64,000 nt of DNA from Acetobacteraceae bacterium. Lineage in GTDB: Bacteria > Pseudomonadota > Alphaproteobacteria > Acetobacterales > Acetobacteraceae. A model generated the notes under the pieces. That model was not told the DNA's origin and searched no databases. It was given only the letters and a program-made list of their open reading frames with translations. The DNA lies in contig CANJJS010000003.1 in NCBI GenBank assembly GCA_947474705.1, positions 59,407 through 123,406 on the forward strand. Reading direction: 5' to 3'. Made by a program: the position numbers and the translations under genes. This document shows positions 17,869 through 26,315 of the stretch, one piece after another; the stretch's first letter is position 1, and the number at the start of each line of letters is the position of its first letter.

Positions 17869-19662
17869 ATGTCCGAAGCGAAAGAGAAACCCCGTCCAAC
17901 ACGGGTTCAGGATGCCAACAAGGCCGCGGTGCGCGTCGCGTTCGACCCGCTGCGCCCAACCGAAAAACCCCAGGACTACTACGAGGACATCAAGCGCAAG
18001 TTCGCCGAGGAACGCGACCTCCGCGTGAATTTCCGGCCCGAGGGCCGCGCGCAGTACACCTCCGAGTTGACCGGCGACCTGGCCAAATACGAAGTCGACC
18101 CCTGGGTTGAGACCGTCATCGACCGCGCCCCGATCGACGACACCGTCGAAGTCCTGCTGATCGGAGGCGGATTCTCGGCGTTGCTGACGGCCGCGCGCCT
18201 GCGCGAAAAAGGCGTCGAGAGCATCCGGATCGTGGAACGCGGCGGCGACGTCGGCGGCACCTGGTACTGGAACCGGTATCCGGGCGCGGCCTGCGACGTT
18301 TCGGCATACGATTACCTCCCGTTGCTCGACGAATTAAACTATGTCCCCGGCAGCTTCTTCGCGAAGGGCCCGGAGATTTTCGCGCATTGCCAGTCGATCG
18401 CGCGCAAATACAACCTGTACGAACTCGCGGTGTTCCAGACGACGGTGACCTCCACCGCGTGGGACGAGAAAGCGCGGCTGTGGCGGTTGACGACGGATCG
18501 CGGCGACAAGCTGGCGGCGAAGTTCGTGGTCTGCGCGAACGGCACGCTGTCCAAGCCGAAATTGTCGAAGATCGACGGCATGGAGACCTTCAAAGGTCAT
18601 TCGTTCCACACGTCGCGGTTCGACTATGCTTACACGGGCTCCGATCTGTCCAATCTGAAGGACAAGGTCGTTGGGATCATCGGCACCGGCGCCTCCGCTG
18701 TGCAGATCATTCCGCGGCTGGGCCGGGCGTCGAAAGAGCTGTACGTGTTCCAGCGCACGCCCTCGGCGATCGACATCCGCGACGACATTCCGACCGATCC
18801 GCAATGGGCGGCGTCGCTGCAACCGGGCTGGCAGAAAGAACGGCTGGCGCGGCACATGCAGGGCCCGCAACTGACGGAACAGCAGAAAGCCGATCTGGCC
18901 GCCCTGCCGCGGGACATCAAGATCCAGCGCCAGGAAAACCAGAACATCGAGCATCAGATGCGCATCCACGCGCGCGTCGACGAGGTCGTGAAGGACAAGT
19001 CCACCGCCGAGGCGCTGAAGCCGTGGTATATGCACCGCTGCAAACGCCCCTGCTACGACGACGAATATCTGCCGGCATTCAACCTGCCGAACGTCCATTT
19101 GGTGGACACGCACGGCAAGGGCGTGACCGAGATCAACGAACGCGGCGTGGTGTTCGAAGGGAAGGAATATCCCGTCGATGTCCTGATCTACGCCACCGGG
19201 TTCGAGGTGCAGGTCACCGGCATTTATAACGACATCCGCGGCGTCGGCGGCCGGGAACTGAACGACAAATACAAGGACGGCATGCGCACCGTGCTTGGCA
19301 TTCACTCCGAGGGCTATCCGAACCTGTTCATCATGGGCGGATACCAGGCGTCGTTCCAGTTCAACCTGACCTTCATGCTGCAAACACAGGGTCAGCACAT
19401 CGCGGACTGCGTGTCCTATGTCCGCGAGCGGAACCACACCACGATCGACGCGAAATACGACACCGAGCAGTGGTGGGTGGACGAGGTCATCCGTCACCGC
19501 GGCAAGACCAACCGGAACAAGGAATGCACCCCCGGCTATTATAACTTCGAGGGTGAAGACAACCGGCGCCAGGACGGTAACTACAATGGCGGGTTCTTGC
19601 AGTACTTCACGCATATGAATGAGCTGAAGAAAGACTGGGAAAGGAACTTCAACTTCGGTTAA
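17869..19662 (+). CDS. Flavin-containing monooxygenase, Baeyer-Villiger type
   Basis: A 597-residue FAD/NADPH monooxygenase that probably inserts oxygen next to a ketone carbonyl. Seen: FAD-binding LLIGGGFSALLTAARL (G99-G101 region), the class signature GGTWYWNRYPGAACD (129-143), the BVMO fingerprint at 241-252 as FKGHSFHTSRFD (F241, G243, H247, D252; the usual Trp is Phe251), and the NADPH Rossmann GIIGTGASAVQ (269-279). An N-terminal extension of about 90 residues precedes the FAD domain, as in the longer BVMO subgroup. It is followed by a 19-bp perfect hairpin. The SDR upstream could supply the ketone by oxidising an alcohol, an inference from neighbourhood. Confidence 0.9.
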   Translation: MSEAKEKPRPTRVQDANKAAVRVAFDPLRPTEKPQDYYEDIKRKFAEERDLRVNFRPEGRAQYTSELTGDLAKYEVDPWVETVIDRAPIDDTVEVLLIGGGFSALLTAARLREKGVESIRIVERGGDVGGTWYWNRYPGAACDVSAYDYLPLLDELNYVPGSFFAKGPEIFAHCQSIARKYNLYELAVFQTTVTSTAWDEKARLWRLTTDRGDKLAAKFVVCANGTLSKPKLSKIDGMETFKGHSFHTSRFDYAYTGSDLSNLKDKVVGIIGTGASAVQIIPRLGRASKELYVFQRTPSAIDIRDDIPTDPQWAASLQPGWQKERLARHMQGPQLTEQQKADLAALPRDIKIQRQENQNIEHQMRIHARVDEVVKDKSTAEALKPWYMHRCKRPCYDDEYLPAFNLPNVHLVDTHGKGVTEINERGVVFEGKEYPVDVLIYATGFEVQVTGIYNDIRGVGGRELNDKYKDGMRTVLGIHSEGYPNLFIMGGYQASFQFNLTFMLQTQGQHIADCVSYVRERNHTTIDAKYDTEQWWVDEVIRHRGKTNRNKECTPGYYNFEGEDNRRQDGNYNGGFLQYFTHMNELKKDWERNFNFG

Positions 19663-19669
19663 AGATCAC

Positions 19670-19709
19670 GGCTCGGACCCCACCACGCCAGCGTGGTGGG
19701 GTCCGAGCC
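19670..19709 (+). terminator. Long perfect GC hairpin after the monooxygenase gene
   Basis: Two perfect 19-base arms (19670-19688 and 19691-19709, GGCTCGGACCCCACCACGC and its complement) separated by only two bases, starting 8 bp after the monooxygenase stop. There is no U-run, so it may act as an RNA 3' stabiliser or a Rho-assisted end rather than a classical terminator; it separates the monooxygenase from the MNT/HEPN pair. Confidence 0.6.
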
Positions 19710-19735
19710 GGCCCGTCACGCCGCCGGAACATGAA

Positions 19736-20056
19736 ATGCACACGACCCTGGTACCGCCGGAACTGCTCGACCCGGTCGTGGCCTATTATAAGCCGCGGCG
19801 CGTGATTTTGTACGGTTCCGTCGCGCGCGGAGACGCCGGCGCCGATAGCGACATCGACCTCTTGGTCGTCCTGGACGACGACGCGCCAAAAGAAAAGCTG
19901 ACCTACCGCGCTGGCTTGGAAGCCCGCCGTCCCTACACAAACCCCGCCGACGTCATCGCCTGCCGGGAAGACACCTATCGCCGCTTCAGTAAAATCGTCG
20001 GCACTCTGCCCTATGCGGCCCGAACCGAGGGTATCGTCGTCTATGAACGGCGATGA
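19736..20056 (+). CDS. mntA: Minimal nucleotidyltransferase (MNT), partner of HEPN protein
   Basis: A 106-residue DNA-polymerase-beta-superfamily minimal nucleotidyltransferase. It has the exact GSX10DXD motif: GSVARGDAGADSDID with G27-S28 and D39, D41 as metal ligands, and a likely third carboxylate in PADVIA. In type VII toxin-antitoxin systems the MNT protein adds AMP to the HEPN toxin and so neutralises it. The downstream HEPN gene overlaps by 14 nt, which is the usual organisation. The order is antitoxin first. Confidence 0.85.
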   Translation: MHTTLVPPELLDPVVAYYKPRRVILYGSVARGDAGADSDIDLLVVLDDDAPKEKLTYRAGLEARRPYTNPADVIACREDTYRRFSKIVGTLPYAARTEGIVVYERR

Positions 20057-20480
20057 CGCCGAGCGCCTCCACGATCGCGCCCTCATGGCCGCCCGCTGGC
20101 TGGCGATTGGTGTCGAAGATCTCCGCGTCGCTCGCTTGTGCCTGAACGCGACGGAACCCTCTCCTGTCGCCAGTGCCTACCACTGTCAGCAAGCCGCCGA
20201 GAAACTCGTCAAAGGCCTCCTGGTACTGGCCGATAGTCCTTTTACCAAAACACATGATCTTGTACGGCTGGGAACTCTGGCCCTTCCGGCCTACCCACAA
20301 TTGGCCTCTCTCCTCGCCGCCACCCACATCCTCACCTCCTGGGCTTTTGAATACCGCTACCCCGGCCCGGACCTTCAACCTCCCGAAGACCCCACCGAAA
20401 CGGAACTGAAACAGGCGATGGACACCATCGATGCCCTGGCCACCGCCCTACGCGATGCCGTCCGGACGGCACCTCAATAA
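20043..20480 (+). CDS. HEPN-domain protein, partner of MNT nucleotidyltransferase
   Basis: A 145-residue HEPN-domain (PF05168-like) protein; start ATG 20043 inside the MNT gene (MNGDDAERLHDRAL). Seen: the helical core SAYHCQQAAEKLVKGLLV, FTKTHDLVRL and FEYRYPGPD characteristic of this HEPN subfamily. I do not find the R-x4-6-H ribonuclease motif found in HepT toxins, so it may be a non-nuclease regulator or depend on other residues. The stop overlaps the end of the convergent alcohol dehydrogenase gene by 7 bp. Confidence 0.82.
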   Translation: MNGDDAERLHDRALMAARWLAIGVEDLRVARLCLNATEPSPVASAYHCQQAAEKLVKGLLVLADSPFTKTHDLVRLGTLALPAYPQLASLLAATHILTSWAFEYRYPGPDLQPPEDPTETELKQAMDTIDALATALRDAVRTAPQ

Positions 20481-21679
20481 GCCGCTTCCAGCAAACGCAG
20501 AGAATCCGAAATCCGGTCTTCCGCCGACCGCGCGCCCGCGTTGGCGTTGAAATTCTTCACCGTTTCCTTGGCGATATTCACCAGGTCTTCACGCGGGATA
20601 TCCAACTGCCGCAGTTGCGTCGGCATTTTCATTTGGGTGTAAAGATCGTCCAACCGCTCCGCGACCGCCAGAGCCGCCTGCCGCGTTTCCATATTCCCGT
20701 GCCAGACGTCCAGCGCCTCCGCCACCCGGCGGGCCGCGGCGGCATCGATTTTCTCCGAAATCCGGATTTTCGCGGAGTGCACGACGGACGTGGATTCACC
20801 CTGGCCGACATGCGGGTACCGCACATGCAACGCCGTGGAAATCGCGTAATCGCCGGAAAACGCGTCGCTGCGAAACCGCCCGATCCCATCGTCCTCAGCC
20901 CGGTTGCGCAAGAACGCGGCCAGACAAAAATCGATCCGCAACGACGGCTCGTCCAACTCGTCCACCAGCCTGGGGTAGGCCTTGTGCGCCAGCCGGAACG
21001 CATGATCCCGATCCGCCAGCGCCAGCGGGTTCAACCCATCCTGCGCCATGTTGCCAACGAGACCCGCGAACACCGTTGTCGCCGTGGAACGGATCAATTC
21101 CGGCGGCGCGGTCATCAGCGCGTCCTCGTCGAAGAAAATCGCCTGAGGGCGGATCTTCGGATCGAAATACTCCATCCGCTGGTCCAGGTCCGGGTTTTTC
21201 AGGCCCGTGCCCGCGCGGTTCACGGCGCTGTTGGGCGTCGTGGGAATGTTGATAATGGGCGGCTTCGCCGCCATCAAACGCGGGCTGTAGGCCGGTTTGC
21301 CCTCGGGATATTGCGTCATGATCTCGAACGGATCGCCCGCTTCCGCCATGAAAATCGCCACCGCGCGCACCGCGACGACAACGCTGCCGCCGCCCGCCGC
21401 GATGAGAAGATCGGCGTTGGCGGTCTGGGCCGCTTCCTTCGCCGCGACGACCGAGGCGAACGTCGAATCCTTTTCGATCCCGTCATAAACACCCGCGTAC
21501 CGATCGCCGAGCGCGGCCGCAATGCGGTGGACGACATCGGTGCGCCGGTTGACCGACGGCGAGCAAATGACAAACGCCCGTTTCGCCCCGGCGCGGGCAA
21601 CGGCTTCGAGCAGGCCGGACTCGATCGCCTTCGATCCGCAGTAGAGGCGCCAGGAATATCCCGCGGCACGAAACGACAT
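20474..21679 (-). CDS. Iron-containing alcohol dehydrogenase fold protein with altered active site
   Basis: A 401-residue protein of the group III (iron-dependent) dehydroquinate-synthase-like alcohol dehydrogenase superfamily. The NAD loop is AAGGGSVVVAVR: GGGS (96-99) is kept but the usual Asp and Lys of GGGSxxDxAK are V102 and R105. The first metal-ligand helix, normally with Asp and His three to four residues apart, reads ATTVFAGLVGNM (F204, V208 at those places); only one likely ligand His remains, in STSVVHSAK. The usual metal-dependent dehydrogenase reaction is therefore doubtful. It is the last gene of a minus-strand operon with a CaiB CoA-transferase, a thiolase-like protein and a DUF35 protein, 11 bp after the CoA-transferase. 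Confidence 0.82.
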   Translation of the reverse strand: MSFRAAGYSWRLYCGSKAIESGLLEAVARAGAKRAFVICSPSVNRRTDVVHRIAAALGDRYAGVYDGIEKDSTFASVVAAKEAAQTANADLLIAAGGGSVVVAVRAVAIFMAEAGDPFEIMTQYPEGKPAYSPRLMAAKPPIINIPTTPNSAVNRAGTGLKNPDLDQRMEYFDPKIRPQAIFFDEDALMTAPPELIRSTATTVFAGLVGNMAQDGLNPLALADRDHAFRLAHKAYPRLVDELDEPSLRIDFCLAAFLRNRAEDDGIGRFRSDAFSGDYAISTALHVRYPHVGQGESTSVVHSAKIRISEKIDAAAARRVAEALDVWHGNMETRQAALAVAERLDDLYTQMKMPTQLRQLDIPREDLVNIAKETVKNFNANAGARSAEDRISDSLRLLEAAY

Positions 21680-21690
21680 GTCGGTCTCCT

Positions 21691-22887
21691 TTACGCGGCC
21701 GTACCAACGGCTTTGGCGGCGATCAGTTTTTCAATGTCCTCATCGGCGTAACCCGCCTCCCGCAACACTTCGCGGGAATGCTCCCCAAGTCTGGGCGGCA
21801 TGCGCCGAATGGACGCCGGGCTCGCGGAGAAACGCGCGGGCGGACGCGCCTGCATGATTTTCCCCTCCGTCGGATGATCCAGAACCGGAAACATTTCGAC
21901 GGCCTTCAAATGCGGCTGCTCGGCGATTTCGGCGAGCCGCGCGAAGGCGGTGTGCGGAACGTCGATACGCAGCAGGATCTCTTCCCATTCCGCGGTGGTT
22001 TTCGACGGCGCGAATTCTCGCATCCGGTCGTAGATTTTGTCGATATTGCGCGCGCGCGCCACGGGATCGCGAACGGCGAATTCCTCGATGCAATCAGGAT
22101 GCCCGACCGCCTCGAAAAACGCGCACCAATTATCGGCGGAATACGGCAGCATCGTCAGCCACCCGTCTTTCGTGCGCACGGGACGCCGCGCCTTCATCCG
22201 GTTATAGCCGGAGGGACCGATCGGCGGAACAAAAGCCAGCCCGCCGAACATCTCTATACTATTGAACGCCGCCAGCGTTTCCAGCATGGGCACTTCGACC
22301 ATCTGCCCCTCGCCCGTGCGTTCGCGGTGCAGCAGCGCCGCGGTGACCGCCGAGGTCAGCGCCATGCCGCATAATTTATCGCCGACCAGGCTCGGCACGA
22401 AGGCCGGCTCGTCGTCCGTGCCCATCGCCGAGGCGAAGCCGGACGCCGCCTGGATGATCTCGTCGAAGGCCGGCCGCGCGGCCCATGGCCCATTCTGCCC
22501 GAAACCGGTGGCGACGGCGTAGACGAGTTTCGGGTTAAGTTCCTTGCAAACGTCGTAGCTGAAGCCAAGACGGGCAAGACCCGCGGGCCTGATGTTGGAA
22601 ACCAGTGCGTCCACCGTGGGGATCAGCCGGCGCAACACCTCCTTCGCCTCCGGATTTTTCAAATCCAGCGCGATACTGCGCTTGTTCCTGTTGGCCGCCA
22701 TGAACTGGCCGGACATGCCGCGATTGCGGAACTGTCCCGAATTGCGCCAGGTATCGCCGGTCAACGTCTCGACCTTGATGATTTCGGCGCCCCAGTCGCC
22801 GAGAGTCTGTGTGCCGAACGGGCCGAACAGCACAGTGGTCAAATCGAGGATTCGGTAGCCTTTCAGTGGTCCGGTGGCTTCGGTCAT
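21691..22887 (-). CDS. CaiB/BaiF family III CoA-transferase (1)
   Basis: A 398-residue enzyme expected to transfer CoA between carboxylic acids. The likely acyl-anhydride aspartate is D170 in SLVGDKLCGMAL, 22 residues before the TGEGQ turn, as in formyl-CoA transferase. After the turn it reads VEVPMLETLAAF, a variant of VDVS that I recognise from a large subgroup of this family. The N-terminal Rossmann part begins LKGYRILDLTTVLFGP and contains NKRSIALDLKNPE. It lies in the operon DUF35-thiolase-CaiB-ADH, with 44 bp to the thiolase gene and 11 bp to the ADH gene, and so probably activates the same pathway substrate. Confidence 0.92.
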   Translation of the reverse strand: MTEATGPLKGYRILDLTTVLFGPFGTQTLGDWGAEIIKVETLTGDTWRNSGQFRNRGMSGQFMAANRNKRSIALDLKNPEAKEVLRRLIPTVDALVSNIRPAGLARLGFSYDVCKELNPKLVYAVATGFGQNGPWAARPAFDEIIQAASGFASAMGTDDEPAFVPSLVGDKLCGMALTSAVTAALLHRERTGEGQMVEVPMLETLAAFNSIEMFGGLAFVPPIGPSGYNRMKARRPVRTKDGWLTMLPYSADNWCAFFEAVGHPDCIEEFAVRDPVARARNIDKIYDRMREFAPSKTTAEWEEILLRIDVPHTAFARLAEIAEQPHLKAVEMFPVLDHPTEGKIMQARPPARFSASPASIRRMPPRLGEHSREVLREAGYADEDIEKLIAAKAVGTAA

Positions 22888-22931
22888 CGTGTGTCGTTCC
22901 CTGGCGGCGGGCCGAGGCCCGCCGCTGCGTT

Positions 22932-24116
22932 TCAGTATGGTTCACTAACGAAAATAAACGTCGTTCCGGTCACGATCGGCGCGCTGGCCCCGACGAAGGA
23001 CACGTTGGCATCCTTGACCTGACGCGACCCCGCGCGCCCCGAGGCCTGCAACGCCCCCTCGATGATGTGCCACAACCCATGTATTCGACCCGTGCCCAAA
23101 CTGCCGCCAAACGTGTTCAATGGCAGATCGCCATCGAGTTCGATGCGCCCGTCCTGGATGAAATCCAGGGCCTCGCCTTCCTTGCAGAACCCATAGGATT
23201 CGAGCCCGTAAATCACCGACGCCGAAAACCCGTCGTAGATCTGCGCGACATCGACATCCTTCGGCGTGAACCCGGACCGCTCCCAGGTCAGCTTCGCGGA
23301 GCTGCTGCCGCCTTCCATATAGCTGGACAGACTGCCAATCCGCCCCGCCGTTTCGAAATGCAGCCGCTGCCCATAACCCGCGAGATACGCCGGCTTCGGC
23401 TTCAGATCCCGTCCGCGATCCGCCGTCGTCAGCACGATCGCCACCGCGCCTTGCACCGGAATATCGCAGTCGAACAGGCAGAACGGATGCGCCACCATGC
23501 GGGACGCGAAATAATCCTCGCGCGTCAGCGGCGTGCCGTGGAAATACGCGTGCGGATTGTGTTGCGTGTGCTTACGCTGCGTCACCGCCAGCGTCGCCAT
23601 CTTGTCGCGGGTCTGGTTGTTCTTTTCCAGCCAGCGTGTGTAGGCGACCGCCATGCCCTGGCCGGGTCCGCCGAAGCCGTAGGGCGCGGTGAACTGCGTC
23701 GCCCCCGCGGCCTGCGCGCCGGGCAGGTTCTGATAGGTCCCACGGGGATTATGCATCGCGCGCCAGACAACGGCATATTTGCACACGCCCGCGAGCAGCG
23801 CGTTCGTCGCCTGTTGCACCGCGCCGCCGATATTCGTCGTCCCCACCTGAATATGCCACGTCAGGTTCGGCAGTTTCAGCATCGCCATCATGCAATTGAC
23901 CGAAACGACCGAGATCCCGTCGATCTCGGCATGACCCGTCGCCGGCAACTCCGGATATGTCGCGAGCCCGTCGATATCCGACATTTCCAGCCCGGAATCG
24001 GCGACCGCGCCCTTCACCGCTTCAAGCGCGTGCGCCGCCAACGGAATATCCGCCATGCGCGACACTTTGGAATAGCCCACGCCGCTGACGACGATCTTGC
24101 ACCGGTTTTCCCACAT
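22932..24116 (-). CDS. SCP2-thiolase-like protein lacking the nucleophilic cysteine (1)
   Basis: A 394-residue thiolase-fold protein of the non-specific lipid-transfer/SCP-x branch. The position of the catalytic Cys (normally C-x-S-G) reads VGTTNIGGAVQQA, without cysteine; the C-terminal histidine region NTFGGSLGTGRIHGLWH is kept. Such proteins pair with DUF35/OB-fold proteins; in steroid side-chain degradation the Ltp2-ChsH2 pair of this kind is a retro-aldolase rather than a thiolase. The DUF35 gene is directly upstream (12 bp), supporting a complex. AGGGAGAGA precedes the ATG at 24116. The substrate is unknown. Confidence 0.88.
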   Translation of the reverse strand: MWENRCKIVVSGVGYSKVSRMADIPLAAHALEAVKGAVADSGLEMSDIDGLATYPELPATGHAEIDGISVVSVNCMMAMLKLPNLTWHIQVGTTNIGGAVQQATNALLAGVCKYAVVWRAMHNPRGTYQNLPGAQAAGATQFTAPYGFGGPGQGMAVAYTRWLEKNNQTRDKMATLAVTQRKHTQHNPHAYFHGTPLTREDYFASRMVAHPFCLFDCDIPVQGAVAIVLTTADRGRDLKPKPAYLAGYGQRLHFETAGRIGSLSSYMEGGSSSAKLTWERSGFTPKDVDVAQIYDGFSASVIYGLESYGFCKEGEALDFIQDGRIELDGDLPLNTFGGSLGTGRIHGLWHIIEGALQASGRAGSRQVKDANVSFVGASAPIVTGTTFIFVSEPY

Positions 24117-24128
24117 GCGCTCTCTCCC

Positions 24129-24554
24129 TTACCGTGCGAGCCGGAATTGCGGCAGCGTGATGTCGTCGTTCAATTTCTCGAAAATCACCTCGACACGGCG
24201 TCCCACCTTGGCCTCGGTATACTCCGCTTCCAACAAATTGCCGGCCATCAGCGCGCCCGGCGCCTCATCCATTTCCACCACGATGCTGGCGTACGGCACC
24301 GCCGAGGCGAAACGTTTGTCGCCCGTATGGTACATGATCGTATAGGCGTAGATGGTCCCGCCGCCCTTCACGGGCTCAAACTTCAAATCCACGCTCATGC
24401 ACTGCACGCAGGTCGCATAAGGCGGGTGCTGAAAATGACGGCAGCTCTGGCACCGCTGCATCGCCAGCACATTCAGTTTGGCCGAGTCCCAGAAAGGCCG
24501 CGTCCACTCGTTGGGGACGGGGATCGGCCGGGTCACTTTGCTCCAGTCGCTCAT
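24129..24554 (-). CDS. DUF35 OB-fold zinc-ribbon protein, partner of thiolase-like protein (1)
   Basis: A 141-residue acyl-CoA-associated protein: N-terminal rubredoxin-like zinc ribbon with four cysteines in CQSC and CVQC, followed by the OB-fold (FEPVKGGGTIYAYTIMYHTG...). DUF35 proteins bind the acyl-CoA substrate and complete the active site of SCP2-thiolase-like partners. It is 12 bp upstream of the thiolase-like gene and 66 bp downstream of a peptide-type ABC binding protein gene, all minus strand. Confidence 0.9.
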   Translation of the reverse strand: MSDWSKVTRPIPVPNEWTRPFWDSAKLNVLAMQRCQSCRHFQHPPYATCVQCMSVDLKFEPVKGGGTIYAYTIMYHTGDKRFASAVPYASIVVEMDEAPGALMAGNLLEAEYTEAKVGRRVEVIFEKLNDDITLPQFRLAR

Positions 24555-24620
24555 TCGCTTCGCCTCGTATCTCCGGTTCGGTGCTTAGTCTAAGGCCTGG
24601 ATACGCCCAGGCATAGCCGG

Positions 24621-26198
24621 TCAGACACGCGCGACGTCGTAGCATTGGACGAACCCAATGCGCGGCGCGCCGATCGACTTGCTGTACGCGCAAGGAAAAT
24701 ACTGCGCGCCCAAGGGGATATAGGGCACGTCGCGAAAGGCCTGAACCTGCAAATCCTCGCAAATCCGTTGCCGCTCAGCCAGGCTTTCCGCGTAAATCCA
24801 ACGCAGTCGCAAAGCCTCGATTTCCGGCGATTTCGGCCATCCGAACCACGCGCCATCGCCATTGCCGCGCAATCCCAGATGTCCCGCCGGATCGAAATTA
24901 TTGACGCCGGTGATGTTGGAATAAAAGATGTTCCAACCGCCCTCCGACGGCGGTTTCCGGCTGCCACGGCGCTGCACCGTCGTGCCCCAGTCCGCCGTCT
25001 GCAAATCCACATTCATCCCGACTTTCCGCAATAACTCCGCGCCCACCAGCGCCTGCGGATGAATCGAGGGATAATCGGAGCCGCCAAGCATCACGACCTT
25101 TTCATTTTTATACCCGGCCGCCGCGAGGTCGCGCTTCACCCGGTCCAGATCGCGCTTCCCCAACAGCGGTTCCATCCCCCCCTTGTTCGCCATCGGCGTC
25201 CCTGGGCTGAAATACCCCACGCCATCCGCCCACAACGTCTTGTCGTCGCCAAAAACCGCAGTCTGGAACTCCGCCTGATCCACACCCCACAGCAAGGCCC
25301 GGCGTATCGCGGGATTATCGAACGGCGGATACAAATGATTGAACCGCATGATGGCCAAAGCCCCGCCCGGCTCCAAACGCATCGTCGCGAGTTTCGCATT
25401 ACCGCGAATCACCGGCAACAAATCCGGCGCGGGTATCTGCACCCAATCCACCTCGCCATTGACCAAGGCACTCACGGCGGTGGACGCATCGGGAATGACA
25501 TGCCATTCCACCCGCTCGAAATGCGCGCGTTTCGGCCCGGCCGTGAAAGTGGCCGGTCCATCGGCCCGCGGCACATACCCGTCGAACCGCTGGTAAACCA
25601 CACGCGAACCCGGCACGCGCTCCCCTGTGACAAAACGGAACGGGCCCGAACCAACCATCTCCGTCACCTGCTTGTTCGGATCGGTCAGCGCCAGGCGTTC
25701 CGGCATGATGCACGGCATCGGCGTCGACGCCTTGCCGAGCACGTTTGGCAGCAATGGGAAGGGCCGTTTCAAGCGGAACTGAATCCGCCGGTCGTCCAGC
25801 GCCGACAACTCCTCCGTCGCATCCATCAACGCCTGGCCGAACGAATCGCGCGCGCAGTAGCGCCTGATCGAGGCGACGCAGTCCCGCGCCAGCACCGGCG
25901 TATTGTCGTGAAACATCAAACCGGGCCGCAGCGTCAAAATCCACCGCTTGCCATCGTCCTCGACCGTATGGCCCTGAACCATCTGGGGCTGGATGCGATA
26001 CTCCGCGTCCATGCCGTATAACGTATCGAATACGAAATACCCGTGATTGCGCACGACCGTCGCGGTCGTGAACACCGGGTCCAGGATTGGCAAATCCCCT
26101 TCCGGAATGAGTTTCAATGTCGTCCGGCTTTCCCCGCGCGCGATCGCGGGGGCGGCCAGAACACCGGCCGAAGTGGCGAGAAAACGGCGGCGGCGCAT
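24621..26198 (-). CDS. Extracellular solute-binding protein family 5 (peptide/nickel-type ABC transporter), orphan
   Basis: A 525-residue periplasmic binding protein. I start it at the ATG at 26198 (MRRRRFLATSAGVLAAPAIARG), which has GGGAG eight bases upstream and gives a twin-arginine-like signal peptide; longer in-frame starts upstream run antisense through the divergent amidohydrolase gene and are not credible. The body has the SBP_bac_5 signature (LTLRPGLMFHDNTPVLARDC, VGSGPFRF, NPAIRRALLWGVDQ). No permease or ATPase genes are adjacent. It heads the same-strand run with DUF35, thiolase-like, CaiB and ADH genes and may deliver the substrate of that pathway. Confidence 0.9.
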   Translation of the reverse strand: MRRRRFLATSAGVLAAPAIARGESRTTLKLIPEGDLPILDPVFTTATVVRNHGYFVFDTLYGMDAEYRIQPQMVQGHTVEDDGKRWILTLRPGLMFHDNTPVLARDCVASIRRYCARDSFGQALMDATEELSALDDRRIQFRLKRPFPLLPNVLGKASTPMPCIMPERLALTDPNKQVTEMVGSGPFRFVTGERVPGSRVVYQRFDGYVPRADGPATFTAGPKRAHFERVEWHVIPDASTAVSALVNGEVDWVQIPAPDLLPVIRGNAKLATMRLEPGGALAIMRFNHLYPPFDNPAIRRALLWGVDQAEFQTAVFGDDKTLWADGVGYFSPGTPMANKGGMEPLLGKRDLDRVKRDLAAAGYKNEKVVMLGGSDYPSIHPQALVGAELLRKVGMNVDLQTADWGTTVQRRGSRKPPSEGGWNIFYSNITGVNNFDPAGHLGLRGNGDGAWFGWPKSPEIEALRLRWIYAESLAERQRICEDLQVQAFRDVPYIPLGAQYFPCAYSKSIGAPRIGFVQCYDVARV

Positions 26199-26315
26199 GA
26201 TGTTCGCTCCCAAATGCATCGCCATGAAATACAGGCCCAGGAGTGGCGGGTCCATGGGACCTGGCGTCCGGTGAGGAAACCAGGGTAGGTTTCCGTCAAT
26301 ACCGGAGGATCGGCC

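Noticed and set aside
21691..22887. Interpreting VEVP (instead of VDVS) in CoA-transferase (1) as loss of the catalytic aspartate
   Set aside because: The catalytic Asp lies upstream (D170 in VGDKLCG), and the VEVP variant is common in the family, so the enzyme is probably active.
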